Below, piece by piece: positions 25,395 through 32,231 of a stretch of DNA of 64,000 nucleotides (position 1 is its first letter; each line of letters opens with the position of its first letter). Made by a program: the position numbers and the translations under genes. The DNA comes from Collinsella sp. TM10-22 (GTDB lineage: Bacteria > Actinomycetota > Coriobacteriia > Coriobacteriales > Coriobacteriaceae). The stretch lies in the NCBI RefSeq assembly GCF_003466125.1, contig NZ_QSOC01000003.1, positions 254,615 through 318,614 of the forward strand, written 5' to 3'. Below the pieces are notes generated by a model. That model made no database searches. It was not told the origin of the DNA and saw nothing but the letters and a program-made list of their open reading frames with translations.

Positions 25395-26771
25395 ATGAAA
25401 CGCGACTGGAACGCGATGGCTCAGGGGATTCTGGACGCCGTCGGTGGTCCCGAGAACATCTCGGGCATGACGCACTGCGCGACGCGCCTGCGCCTCAATC
25501 TCAAAGACGACGCGGCTTGCGACGACGCTGCGGTCAAGGAAGTCGAAGGCGTTGTGAACACGCTGAACAAGGCCGGTCAGTACCAGGTTCTCATCGGCAC
25601 TGAGGTCCCGAAGCTGTACGAGAAGTTTGAGCCGCTGGTCAAGGGTTCGGGCGTGGAAATCTCCGCTGCTGCCAAGGACGAGGGCGAGAGCATCGTCAGC
25701 CAGGTCTTCTCCGCGATCTCCGGCATCTTTGCCCCGCTGCTGCCCGCCATGGCCGGCTCCGGTATCCTGCGCGGCTTCGTTATCCTGGCCGCCCAGCTCG
25801 GCATCATCGCTGAGGGCACGGGTACCTACACCATCCTGTACACCCTGGCCATGAGCGTGTTCTACTTCCTACCCGTGCTGCTCGGCTTCTCCGCCGGCAA
25901 GCGCTTCGGCGCGAGCCCGTACCTGTCGGCGCTGCTCGGCGCGTGCCTGCTCTACCCGGACTTCATCGCCCTCATGGGCGACGCGGGCAACGGCGCCATG
26001 ACGGACTTCTTCGGCATCCCCGTGGTTCTCATGAACTACAACTCCACGGTTATCCCTGCCATCTTGTCTGTCTGGGTCTACTCGTACCTGTACAAGTGGC
26101 TCGATGAGCACGTTTCCGAGATGCTCAAGCTCGTCGTGCTGCCCGCCATCTCCCTGATCGTTATGGTTCCGCTCACCATGCTCGTCATCGGTCCCTTGGG
26201 CGTCTACGCTGGTGAGGCCATCGCCTTCGTGGTCAACTGGCTGATCGAGCGCAGCTCCGTGTTCGCCGGCGTGCTGGTTGGCGGCGGCTGGTCCGTGCTG
26301 GTGTCCATGGGCATCCACTGGGCCGTGAACCCCATCATGATCAACAACATCGCTCAGAACGGCTTCGACTACATCTGCCCCTTCACCTTCGCCTGCAACT
26401 TCGCCGTTATCGGCTGCGCCTTCGGCGTGTTCCTCAAGGCCCGCGACCAGAAGCTCAAGAGCTTCGCGATGACCGGTGTCGTATCGATCGCCCTGTCCGC
26501 CATCATCGAGCCCACGCTGTTCGGTATGCTCGTGAAGAACAAGAAGGTCTGGCTTGCGCAGATCATCGGCGGTGCCGTCGGCGGCGCGTTCCTCGGTATC
26601 ATGAAGGTCGTCACCACTGCGTTCACCTTCGGTTCCGTCACTACGTTCCCGGCTTTCGTGAGTTCCGACCCCATGAACTTCGCTTGGGCTATGGTCGGCA
26701 TGCTCATTTCCGCCGTCGTGGCCGGTGTTCTTGCCTTCGCCTTCACCGGCAAGGAGGATCAGCTCGCCTAA
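25395..26771 (+). CDS. PTS EIIBC, glucose/sucrose superfamily
   Basis: A 458-residue sugar transporter. Residues 1-85 are the IIB domain with phospho-acceptor Cys28 in ISGMTHCATRLRL; about 105-455 are the IIC domain with ten or so hydrophobic segments and the family stretch ISGIFAPLLPAMAGSGILRG. The C-terminus lacks a IIA domain, so phosphate must come from a IIA encoded elsewhere. It is closest in look to the sucrose/trehalose/beta-glucoside group, but the sugar is unknown. Genes nearby encode a TIM-barrel isomerase, an AlsE-like epimerase and RpiB, so a rare hexose is plausible. GGGGAGG precedes the ATG. Confidence 0.9.
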   Translation: MKRDWNAMAQGILDAVGGPENISGMTHCATRLRLNLKDDAACDDAAVKEVEGVVNTLNKAGQYQVLIGTEVPKLYEKFEPLVKGSGVEISAAAKDEGESIVSQVFSAISGIFAPLLPAMAGSGILRGFVILAAQLGIIAEGTGTYTILYTLAMSVFYFLPVLLGFSAGKRFGASPYLSALLGACLLYPDFIALMGDAGNGAMTDFFGIPVVLMNYNSTVIPAILSVWVYSYLYKWLDEHVSEMLKLVVLPAISLIVMVPLTMLVIGPLGVYAGEAIAFVVNWLIERSSVFAGVLVGGGWSVLVSMGIHWAVNPIMINNIAQNGFDYICPFTFACNFAVIGCAFGVFLKARDQKLKSFAMTGVVSIALSAIIEPTLFGMLVKNKKVWLAQIIGGAVGGAFLGIMKVVTTAFTFGSVTTFPAFVSSDPMNFAWAMVGMLISAVVAGVLAFAFTGKEDQLA

Positions 26772-26829
26772 GAGCTTGAGGTGCGCCGCCTCTGGGATGC
26801 TATTTCACTCGACGCGCGCTGCCTCGCCT

Positions 26830-26859
26830 GGGGCTCGTTATCCTCGCTCGAGGAGCCCC
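26830..26859 (+). terminator. Probable hairpin after EIIBC
   Basis: GGGGCTC (26830-26836) pairs with GAGCCCC (26853-26859), and inner CCTCG/CGAGG also pair. There is no T-run, so termination may be weak. 26772-27030 has no other gene. Confidence 0.4.
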
Positions 26860-27030
26860 GCCCTTGCGTGAGGCGCCTCACCTTCGTTCGAATTGTGAAC
26901 GAGAGGGTTGGTCAATCGATTAAAGCGGTCGTCATCGCAACAGGTGGCGGCCACTTTTCTGCGCATGCGTTACACTTTTCGAAAAGAAATGAACGAGCGT
27001 GAAGCAGAGCGGTTTGGAGAGGTTCCCAAT

Positions 27031-27774
27031 ATGATCCCGTATGAGCGCCAGGAGCGAATTGTAGAGTGCCTGCAGAAGTCGGACCTCGTGAGGATTTCCG
27101 AGCTGCAGGAGGAGCTGCCGGGCGTCTCTATTTCGACGCTACGCCGCGACCTCAAAGAGCTGGAGGCGCTTGGCAAGGTTGAGCATCTTTCGGGCGGCGC
27201 GGTGAAGCTCGTCTCGACTGTCCACGAGGTGAGCATCTCGACGCGTTCGGGCCTACACGGAAGTGAGAAGGACCAGATCGCCCAGGTCGCCCTACGTCTT
27301 GTTGAGGACGGGGACACGCTCTACCTGGACTCGGGTTCCACCTGCACGGCGCTGCTGCGCCTGCTGGTCGACCGCGACGTGACAATTTACACGACGGATG
27401 CCTCGGCGTGCCTGATTAAGAGCGAGACGCGCGCCCAGCTCATCGTGGTGGGTGGCGAGTTCAACTATGTGAACTCCTCGTTCTGCGGTTCTATGACCGA
27501 ATCGATCCTGCGCGACCTGTACTTCGATAAAGCGTTTATCGGGACCAACGCGATTGACGAGGACCGCGGCGTCATGACGCCCTCCTACGTTGAGGCGGCG
27601 AAGAAGCGCATCGTGCGTGAAAACTCGAATAAGGCGTACGTGCTGTGCGACAGCTCGAAGTTCCATCAGTTCTCGAATGTTCGCGCGTTTGGGTTTGACG
27701 GTGTGGCGATTATCGCGGAGTCCTATGACGAAAAGATCGCCCAGCGCGCGCGCCTGATCACGCCTGGAGTGTAG
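27031..27774 (+). CDS. DeoR-family transcriptional regulator
   Basis: A 247-residue sugar-responsive repressor. I start at MIPYERQERI (27031), eight bases after GAGAGG, which is also the canonical DeoR N-terminus; longer in-frame starts at 26908 and 26989 have no such site. Residues about 1-57 form the winged helix (ISELQEELPGVSISTLRRDL), and the C-terminal DeoRC domain shows DTLYLDSGSTC, AFIGTNAIDEDRG and YVLCDSSKF, the sugar-phosphate isomerase-like fold that senses phosphorylated sugars. It lies between the EIIBC operon and the epimerase genes and probably controls the former. Confidence 0.92.
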   Translation: MIPYERQERIVECLQKSDLVRISELQEELPGVSISTLRRDLKELEALGKVEHLSGGAVKLVSTVHEVSISTRSGLHGSEKDQIAQVALRLVEDGDTLYLDSGSTCTALLRLLVDRDVTIYTTDASACLIKSETRAQLIVVGGEFNYVNSSFCGSMTESILRDLYFDKAFIGTNAIDEDRGVMTPSYVEAAKKRIVRENSNKAYVLCDSSKFHQFSNVRAFGFDGVAIIAESYDEKIAQRARLITPGV

Positions 27775-27950
27775 GGGGTCCGGGCTCAGGTCTGCGCGAT
27801 TGCGGCCCCCTGGCTGCTGCTGTCCGCGTAGCGGGATTTCTTCCTAGGGAATACGATAGCGTTTCGTGGTGCGGGCTCCTGCATGATGCCAGCTAGATAG
27901 GCAAATATGGCAACGTTGTGAATCTGGAAAAGACTACAGGTTAACAACGT

Positions 27951-28000
27951 GGTTAAACGATTAATCAGCCAGACTGTAGATAAAGGTTAAACGATTAATT
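27951..28000. promoter_or_regulatory. Two GGTTAAACGATTAAT operators upstream of the epimerase gene
   Basis: GGTTAAACGATTAATC at 27951-27966 and GGTTAAACGATTAATT at 27985-28000 repeat at a 34-bp offset. The LacI gene's own promoter carries GGTTAACAGATTAACC (31827-31842). The shared GGTTAA-N4-TTAA(C/T) plan suggests that the LacI protein binds all three. Confidence 0.65.
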
Positions 28001-28041
28001 ACCAACGAGTAGATAACCACCGAGCAGATAAGGAGTTCACC

Positions 28042-28695
28042 ATGCTGCTCTGCCCCAGTCTCATGTGCGCCGACTACGGCAATCTGCGTGCGACCGTCGA
28101 GGACCTCGACGCCGCCGGCATCGACATCTTCCATTGCGACGTGATGGACGGCAGCTTCGTTCCCAATTTCGCCATGGGTCTCGAAGACATCAAGGCCGTG
28201 CGAGCTGCCACCAACAAGCTCGTCGACGTGCACCTTATGGTCGAGAATCCCTCCAGCAAGGTTGAACTTTTCGCCTCCGCCGGCGCGGACATCATCTACA
28301 TCCATCCGGAGTCCGAGCGTTACGTGGTCAAGACACTCGCCGCGATTAAGTCCCTCGGCAAGAGCGCCGGTATCGCCGTGAACCCCGACACCTCTATCTC
28401 CGAGATCGAGGAGATGCTGAACCTCTGCGATTACGTGATGGTCATGACGGTGAATCCGGGTTTTGCCGGTCAGAGCTTTATAGAGTTCACGAACGACAAG
28501 GTGCGTCGCCTTGCCGCGCTGAAGGAGCGCTTCGGCTTCAAGCTCATGATCGACGGCGCTTGCTCGCCCGAGCGCGTGCGCGACCTGTCCGCCATCGGCG
28601 CGGACGGATTTATCCTGGGCACCAGTGCGCTGTTTGGCAAGGACGCTGGTTACGAGGAGTGCCTGCGCCGTCTGCGCGCCGGCGAGGTGTATTAG
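28042..28695 (+). CDS. Ribulose-phosphate 3-epimerase family; D-allulose-6-phosphate 3-epimerase (AlsE)-like
   Basis: A 217-residue TIM barrel that inverts carbon 3 of a ketose phosphate. The conserved His/Asp metal site is visible: HCDVMDGSFVPN, VDVHLMVENP, and IDGACSPERV. Several positions favour AlsE over housekeeping Rpe: SLMCAD at the N-terminus (Rpe usually SILSAD), VMTVNPGFAGQ (Rpe VMSVNPGFGGQ) and GTSALF (Rpe GSAIF). Pairing with RpiB fits allose/allulose 6-phosphate use, ending in fructose 6-phosphate. Expression is probably controlled by the LacI sites upstream. The choice between AlsE and Rpe is an inference from motifs. Confidence 0.85.
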   Translation: MLLCPSLMCADYGNLRATVEDLDAAGIDIFHCDVMDGSFVPNFAMGLEDIKAVRAATNKLVDVHLMVENPSSKVELFASAGADIIYIHPESERYVVKTLAAIKSLGKSAGIAVNPDTSISEIEEMLNLCDYVMVMTVNPGFAGQSFIEFTNDKVRRLAALKERFGFKLMIDGACSPERVRDLSAIGADGFILGTSALFGKDAGYEECLRRLRAGEVY

Positions 28696-28767
28696 AAGCG
28701 GAAGGGCGAATTAGGGCGGATTGAGCGCGCGGCATGCGCGAATGGTTCTTATGGAAAGGGGTCTCTT

Positions 28768-29244
28768 GTGAAGATCGGTATTGGAAACGACCACGTCGCA
28801 GTCGAGTATAAGGAGGCCATCACGGCGTATATCCAGGAGAAGTACGGCTACGAAGTCGTGAACTTCGGCACGGACAGCACCGAGCGCTTTGACTATCCCA
28901 TCGCGGGTGAGGCCGTGGCGGACGCTGTCATGTCCGGCGAGGTTGATCGCGGTATCGTTATCTGCGGTACGGGTGTGGGCATCTCGCTCGCCGCCAACAA
29001 GGTGCGCGGTATCCGTTGCTGCACCTGCTCTGAGCCGTATTCCGCTCGTCTGTCACGCGAGCACAACAACACCAACATGCTCGCATTTGGTGCTCGTGTG
29101 GTGGGCATCGAGCTGGCCAAGATGATCGTCGACGCCTGGCTCACCGGCGAGTTCGAGGGCGGCCGTCACCAGCGCCGCATCGATATGATTCGCCAGATCG
29201 AGGCTCGTCAGCTCGTGTGTGCGGAGGAAGCACGCGGCTGGTAG
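28768..29244 (+). CDS. rpiB: RpiB-family sugar phosphate isomerase (ribose-5-P / allose-6-P)
   Basis: A 158-residue aldose-ketose phosphate isomerase. It starts at GTG 28768 after GGAAAGGGG. Family signatures are GIGNDHVAVEYK at the N-terminus, the active cysteine in VICGTGVGISLAANKVRGIR (residue about 69), and SREHNNTNMLAFGARVVG near residue 100. RpiB enzymes also isomerise allose 6-phosphate. Together with the AlsE-like gene 72 bases upstream it could take allose 6-phosphate to fructose 6-phosphate. The IS element is inserted 22 bases behind the stop, so any downstream operon partner would be cut off. Confidence 0.92.
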   Translation: MKIGIGNDHVAVEYKEAITAYIQEKYGYEVVNFGTDSTERFDYPIAGEAVADAVMSGEVDRGIVICGTGVGISLAANKVRGIRCCTCSEPYSARLSREHNNTNMLAFGARVVGIELAKMIVDAWLTGEFEGGRHQRRIDMIRQIEARQLVCAEEARGW

Positions 29245-29312
29245 TGGAAAAGCCCGTCACCCATGTGAACTGCCTCCCATTTCTTGGACATGAGAAATGG
29301 GAGGCTTTCTTT

Positions 29313-29801
29313 ATGCGCGTTGATTTGAGGGTGAAGCATGATGTCGAGGCCAGGAAGGCGGCCATAGGGCTCTTCGAGCTCGGGCACGGGTATAAATCTG
29401 CCGCGATTGCCCTTTCGCTTCCCGCGGAAGCCGTGAGAAGATGGCAGGAGATATACCGCGCGTTCGGGAGCGAGGTGCTGCTGCGCATGGACGGAAAGCA
29501 GGGCAGGTACACATACGAGCAGAAGGTCGCCGCCTCCGCCGTCGTCGACGGCGGCATGACGAAGACCGAGGCGATGGCGGCGTTCGGCATAATGTCGATG
29601 TCGCCGCTCAAGAAGTGGTGCGCGCTATACCGCCGGGGCGGCGCGGAGGCCCTGCGCCCGAGGCCCAAGGGCCGGCCGAGCGGTTCCAGGGCGAGGCCGC
29701 GGACCCGCGAGGAGGAGCTCGAGGAGCGGTGCCGTAGGCTCGAGGCCGAAGTGGCCTACCTAAAAAAATTACGCGCCCTGGTCGAGAGGGACGGGCTCTG
29801 A
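29313..29801 (+). CDS. IS3-family transposase OrfA
   Basis: A 162-residue DNA-binding protein of the IS. It starts at ATG 29313 after GGGAGG. Two helix-turn-helix regions are visible (GYKSAAIALSLPAEAVRRWQ and MTKTEAMAAFGIMSMSPLKK), followed by a basic Pro-rich stretch and a C-terminal Glu/Leu-rich coiled coil that serves dimerisation. The frame ends at 29801 unless ribosomes slip at 29762-29768 into orfB. Confidence 0.92.
   Translation: MRVDLRVKHDVEARKAAIGLFELGHGYKSAAIALSLPAEAVRRWQEIYRAFGSEVLLRMDGKQGRYTYEQKVAASAVVDGGMTKTEAMAAFGIMSMSPLKKWCALYRRGGAEALRPRPKGRPSGSRARPRTREEELEERCRRLEAEVAYLKKLRALVERDGL
29762..29768 (+). other. Programmed -1 frameshift site A AAA AAA
   Basis: In the OrfA frame the codons are CTA AAA AAA TTA, giving the slippery heptamer A AAA AAA. 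A -1 slip moves reading into the open frame of orfB, giving an OrfAB transposase of about 453 residues. The site stands near the OrfA end, in the coiled-coil region, as in other IS3 elements. Confidence 0.88.
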
Positions 29802-30673
29802 CCAGGGCGAAGGCCGAAGCGGTCGCGGCCCTGCGCGCCGAGGGACACGCACTCGGGCACCTGCTCGCATGCGCCGAGCTCAAGAGGTCGACCTACTACT
29901 ACGCCCTCGCGCACCCGCCGAGGCCCACGCGCCCCGAGCTCCGGGAGGCGGCCGCCGAGATCTTCTCGCGCACCGCCAACGGCTGCGGGCACCGGCAGAT
30001 AGCGATGTGCCTCAGGGCGGAAGAGGGGGCCGTGATAGCCGACAAGACCGTGCTCAAGATGATGCGCGAGATGGGGATTCGCTGCGGGATCAGACGCGAG
30101 ACGGCCTACCACAGGTACAACTCGTACAAGGGCGTCGTCGGCAGAACGTTCGAGAACGTGATCGCGAGGGATTTCGACGCCGGGGCCCCGTGGCAGAAGC
30201 TGGGGACGGACGTCACCGAGTTCAAGGTGGCTGGCGGCAAGGCCTACTGGGCCCCGACGCTGGACTTCTGCACCAAGGAGATTGTGGCGAGCGACATATC
30301 GACCACGCCCGACATGGCCCAGCAGGTGAGGATGCTCGACGAGCTGCTGTCCAAGATCCCCGAGGGCGCCGCCCCGACCATGCACTCGGACCGGGGCTGG
30401 CAGTACCAGCACGCCTCATACACATCCAGGCTCGAGGCCGCCGGCATCGTCCAGAGCATGTCCAGGAAGGCGAACTGCATCGACAATGCCGCCACCGAGC
30501 AGCTCTTCGGCCACGTCAAGGACGAGTTCTACAGGGGCCGCGAGTGGAAGACGTTCGAGGATTTCAAACGCGACCTGGAGGAATACATAGTCCACTGGAA
30601 CACGAGCCGGAGGCAGGTAAGATTGAAGGGCCTGACCCCGGAGGAGTACCGGAATCAGGCCCTCGCGGCCTAG
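29768..30673 (+). CDS. IS3-family transposase OrfB (DDE integrase domain), read by -1 frameshift
   Basis: 301 residues in the -1 frame relative to OrfA. The N-terminal half holds the HTH_21-type region (ANGCGHRQIAMCLR), the C-terminal half the integrase core: first Asp in KLGTDVTEFKV, second in TMHSDRGWQYQH, and the Glu in CIDNAATEQLFGHVKDEFY, spaced as DD(35)E. It ends YIVHWNTSRRQVRLKGLTPEEYR, typical of the family. An internal ATG at 30005 exists but the catalytic product is presumably the OrfAB fusion. Confidence 0.92.
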   Translation: MTRPGREGRALTRAKAEAVAALRAEGHALGHLLACAELKRSTYYYALAHPPRPTRPELREAAAEIFSRTANGCGHRQIAMCLRAEEGAVIADKTVLKMMREMGIRCGIRRETAYHRYNSYKGVVGRTFENVIARDFDAGAPWQKLGTDVTEFKVAGGKAYWAPTLDFCTKEIVASDISTTPDMAQQVRMLDELLSKIPEGAAPTMHSDRGWQYQHASYTSRLEAAGIVQSMSRKANCIDNAATEQLFGHVKDEFYRGREWKTFEDFKRDLEEYIVHWNTSRRQVRLKGLTPEEYRNQALAA

Positions 30674-30792
30674 TCGCTATTTAGGGCGTCCAAGATTTGG
30701 GGCGCAGTTCAATGTGGTGGCGGGCTTTTTGCATGTCGCGCGTGGGATAGAACACATGCGAGAGAAAAACGCGGCTATTCGCTGCCCGCTGT

Positions 30793-31803
30793 CTAGCTGC
30801 TCGCGCGTTGCACGAGCTTAACGGGGACGAGCGTCTCCATCTCGGGCTCTTCGCCGCGCAGCAGGGCGAGCAGGGCCTGACATCCCTCGTGCGCGAGGCG
30901 CTCGGGGAAGCGGCGGATAGTGCTGATTTGCGGCGTCGGAAGCTGCGCATAGACGGAATCGTCGAAGCCGATGAGACGGACGTCCTCGGGTACGCGCTTG
31001 CCGGCGGCAACGAGCGCACGCAGCGCGCCCACGGCTGCGTGGTCGCTATGGGCGAAGATGCCGTCGACGGGGTAGCCCGTGGAGAGGAAGTCGGTCACGA
31101 GCTCTTCGGACTCGATGATGCTCGGCTGCTTACCCGAGACAAACAGCTGGTAGTCGCGGCGTAGCGGCATTCCGTGCGCGGCGAGCGCCCGCTCGTAGCC
31201 CATCTGGCGCTCGTTGCCGGGGTAGTTGGCGGTAAAACTCGAGATGCTCAGGATGTCCTTGCAGCCGCGCTCGATGAGGTGCTCGGTCGCCATGTAGCCA
31301 CCGCCGATGTTGTCGGAGCCCACGTGTGGGAAACCGAGGTCGTTTTCGGGCGCACGGTCGATGCAGACCACGGGGATTCCGTGGGGGACGAACTCGCCGT
31401 CGAGCCTGCGCAGGCCGGAGATACAGATGATGCCGTCGGCCTGCTTGCTTGCCAGCGTGCGGAAGTAGTCGCGCTCGCGGGCAGGGTCATTGGCGCTGTT
31501 GCAAACAAAGACCGAGTAGTCCTCGGTTGCCAGCTCGCGCTCCACATGCAGGGCGATCTTGGAAAAGAAGTCGTTGGAGATGTCCGGCACGATCATGCCG
31601 ATGGTCCGGGACTGGGCCATACGGAGGCTCTTCGCCGCCATGTTCGTGACGTAGCCGTATTCCTTGAGGGCGGCTTCCACGCGCTTGCGGGTGTCTTCGG
31701 AAAAACGGCCGCTGCCGTTGATGACGTGGGAGACCGTGGCGACGGATACGCCGGCCGCGACGGCAATCTGGCGCATGGATGGGCGCTTGCCTGGTGTGGG
31801 CAT
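30793..31803 (-). CDS. LacI/GalR-family transcriptional regulator
   Basis: A 336-residue repressor. Residues about 8-55 hold the LacI helix-turn-helix and hinge (MRQIAVAAGVSVATVSHVIN, then AAKSLRMAQSRTIGMIVPD). The rest is the periplasmic-binding-like sensor domain with LIGFDDSVYAQLPTPQISTI near the C-terminus. Its own promoter has a GGTTAACAGATTAACC palindrome and two close relatives stand upstream of the epimerase gene, so it probably represses itself and the epimerase-rpiB pair. The IS lies between them. The ligand is likely a sugar or sugar phosphate. Confidence 0.92.
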   Translation of the reverse strand: MPTPGKRPSMRQIAVAAGVSVATVSHVINGSGRFSEDTRKRVEAALKEYGYVTNMAAKSLRMAQSRTIGMIVPDISNDFFSKIALHVERELATEDYSVFVCNSANDPARERDYFRTLASKQADGIICISGLRRLDGEFVPHGIPVVCIDRAPENDLGFPHVGSDNIGGGYMATEHLIERGCKDILSISSFTANYPGNERQMGYERALAAHGMPLRRDYQLFVSGKQPSIIESEELVTDFLSTGYPVDGIFAHSDHAAVGALRALVAAGKRVPEDVRLIGFDDSVYAQLPTPQISTIRRFPERLAHEGCQALLALLRGEEPEMETLVPVKLVQRASS

Positions 31804-31826
31804 GGGGCCTCCTGCTGCTTTCGGGT

Positions 31827-31842
31827 GGTTAACAGATTAACC
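31827..31842. promoter_or_regulatory. LacI autoregulatory operator
   Basis: GGTTAACAGATTAACC, with GGTTAA and TTAACC arms, lies 24 bases upstream of the LacI start codon and matches the pair at 27951-28000. Confidence 0.65.
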
Positions 31843-31855
31843 GAGATTGTAGCGC

Positions 31856-32056
31856 ATGCGCGATGCCGTAATGGGTCGCTTCGAAGTCGTTTTGTCGCGC
31901 TCGGTCTGCACCTTGGATAAGAAGGAGTTCGTCGAGCACTCCGATCCGGAGCACACGCGCGCCAACATCCCGCTGTTCCAGCAGGGCATCATGATACAGC
32001 AGCTCAACTCCGAGAAGCTCGTGGTCGAGATCATGGTGAAGTTCTGCGGCCAGTAA
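31856..32056 (+). pseudogene. Possible remnant of a larger gene (C-terminal piece)
   Basis: An open frame of 66 codons with protein-like composition (EHTRANIPLFQQGIMIQQLN, EKLVVEIMVKFCGQ), but no ribosome site and a start that falls in the LacI promoter region. It is followed by a good terminator. It may be the tail of a gene whose front was lost when the locus was rearranged. I do not recognise the family. Confidence 0.35.
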
Positions 32057-32087
32057 TTACTGCATCACATATTCTGTTGTCACCTGG

Positions 32088-32112
32088 GAGGCTCGCTTTT
32101 GCGGGCCTCTTT
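32088..32112 (+). terminator. Terminator after the remnant
   Basis: GAGGCTCGC (32088-32096), TTTT loop, GCGGGCCTC (32101-32109) with one G-U pair, then TTT. It supports the idea that the frame before it was once a transcribed gene. Confidence 0.7.
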
Positions 32113-32231
32113 GCGTTGCTATGGAGCCCTGGTCTGTCGATAAACAAAGCGCCCGCTTGCTGGGGGAGCAAGCGGGCGCCTGTGAGCGAATATGTTTGCG
32201 GCGAGAGCCGTAATGAGCGGTTGGGTGGCGA

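Larger units (their letters stand above)
29266..30711 (+). mobile_element. Intact IS3-family insertion sequence (IS150-like), 1446 bp
   Basis: Terminal inverted repeats are 29266-29289 and 30688-30711 (TGAACTGC...TCTTGGAC, 20 of 24 positions match), with the TG...CA ends of IS3 elements. ATG at 29263-29265 and 30712-30714 is a likely 3-bp target duplication. Inside are orfA and orfB with a -1 frameshift heptamer. It lies between rpiB and the LacI gene. No defect is visible. Confidence 0.93.
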
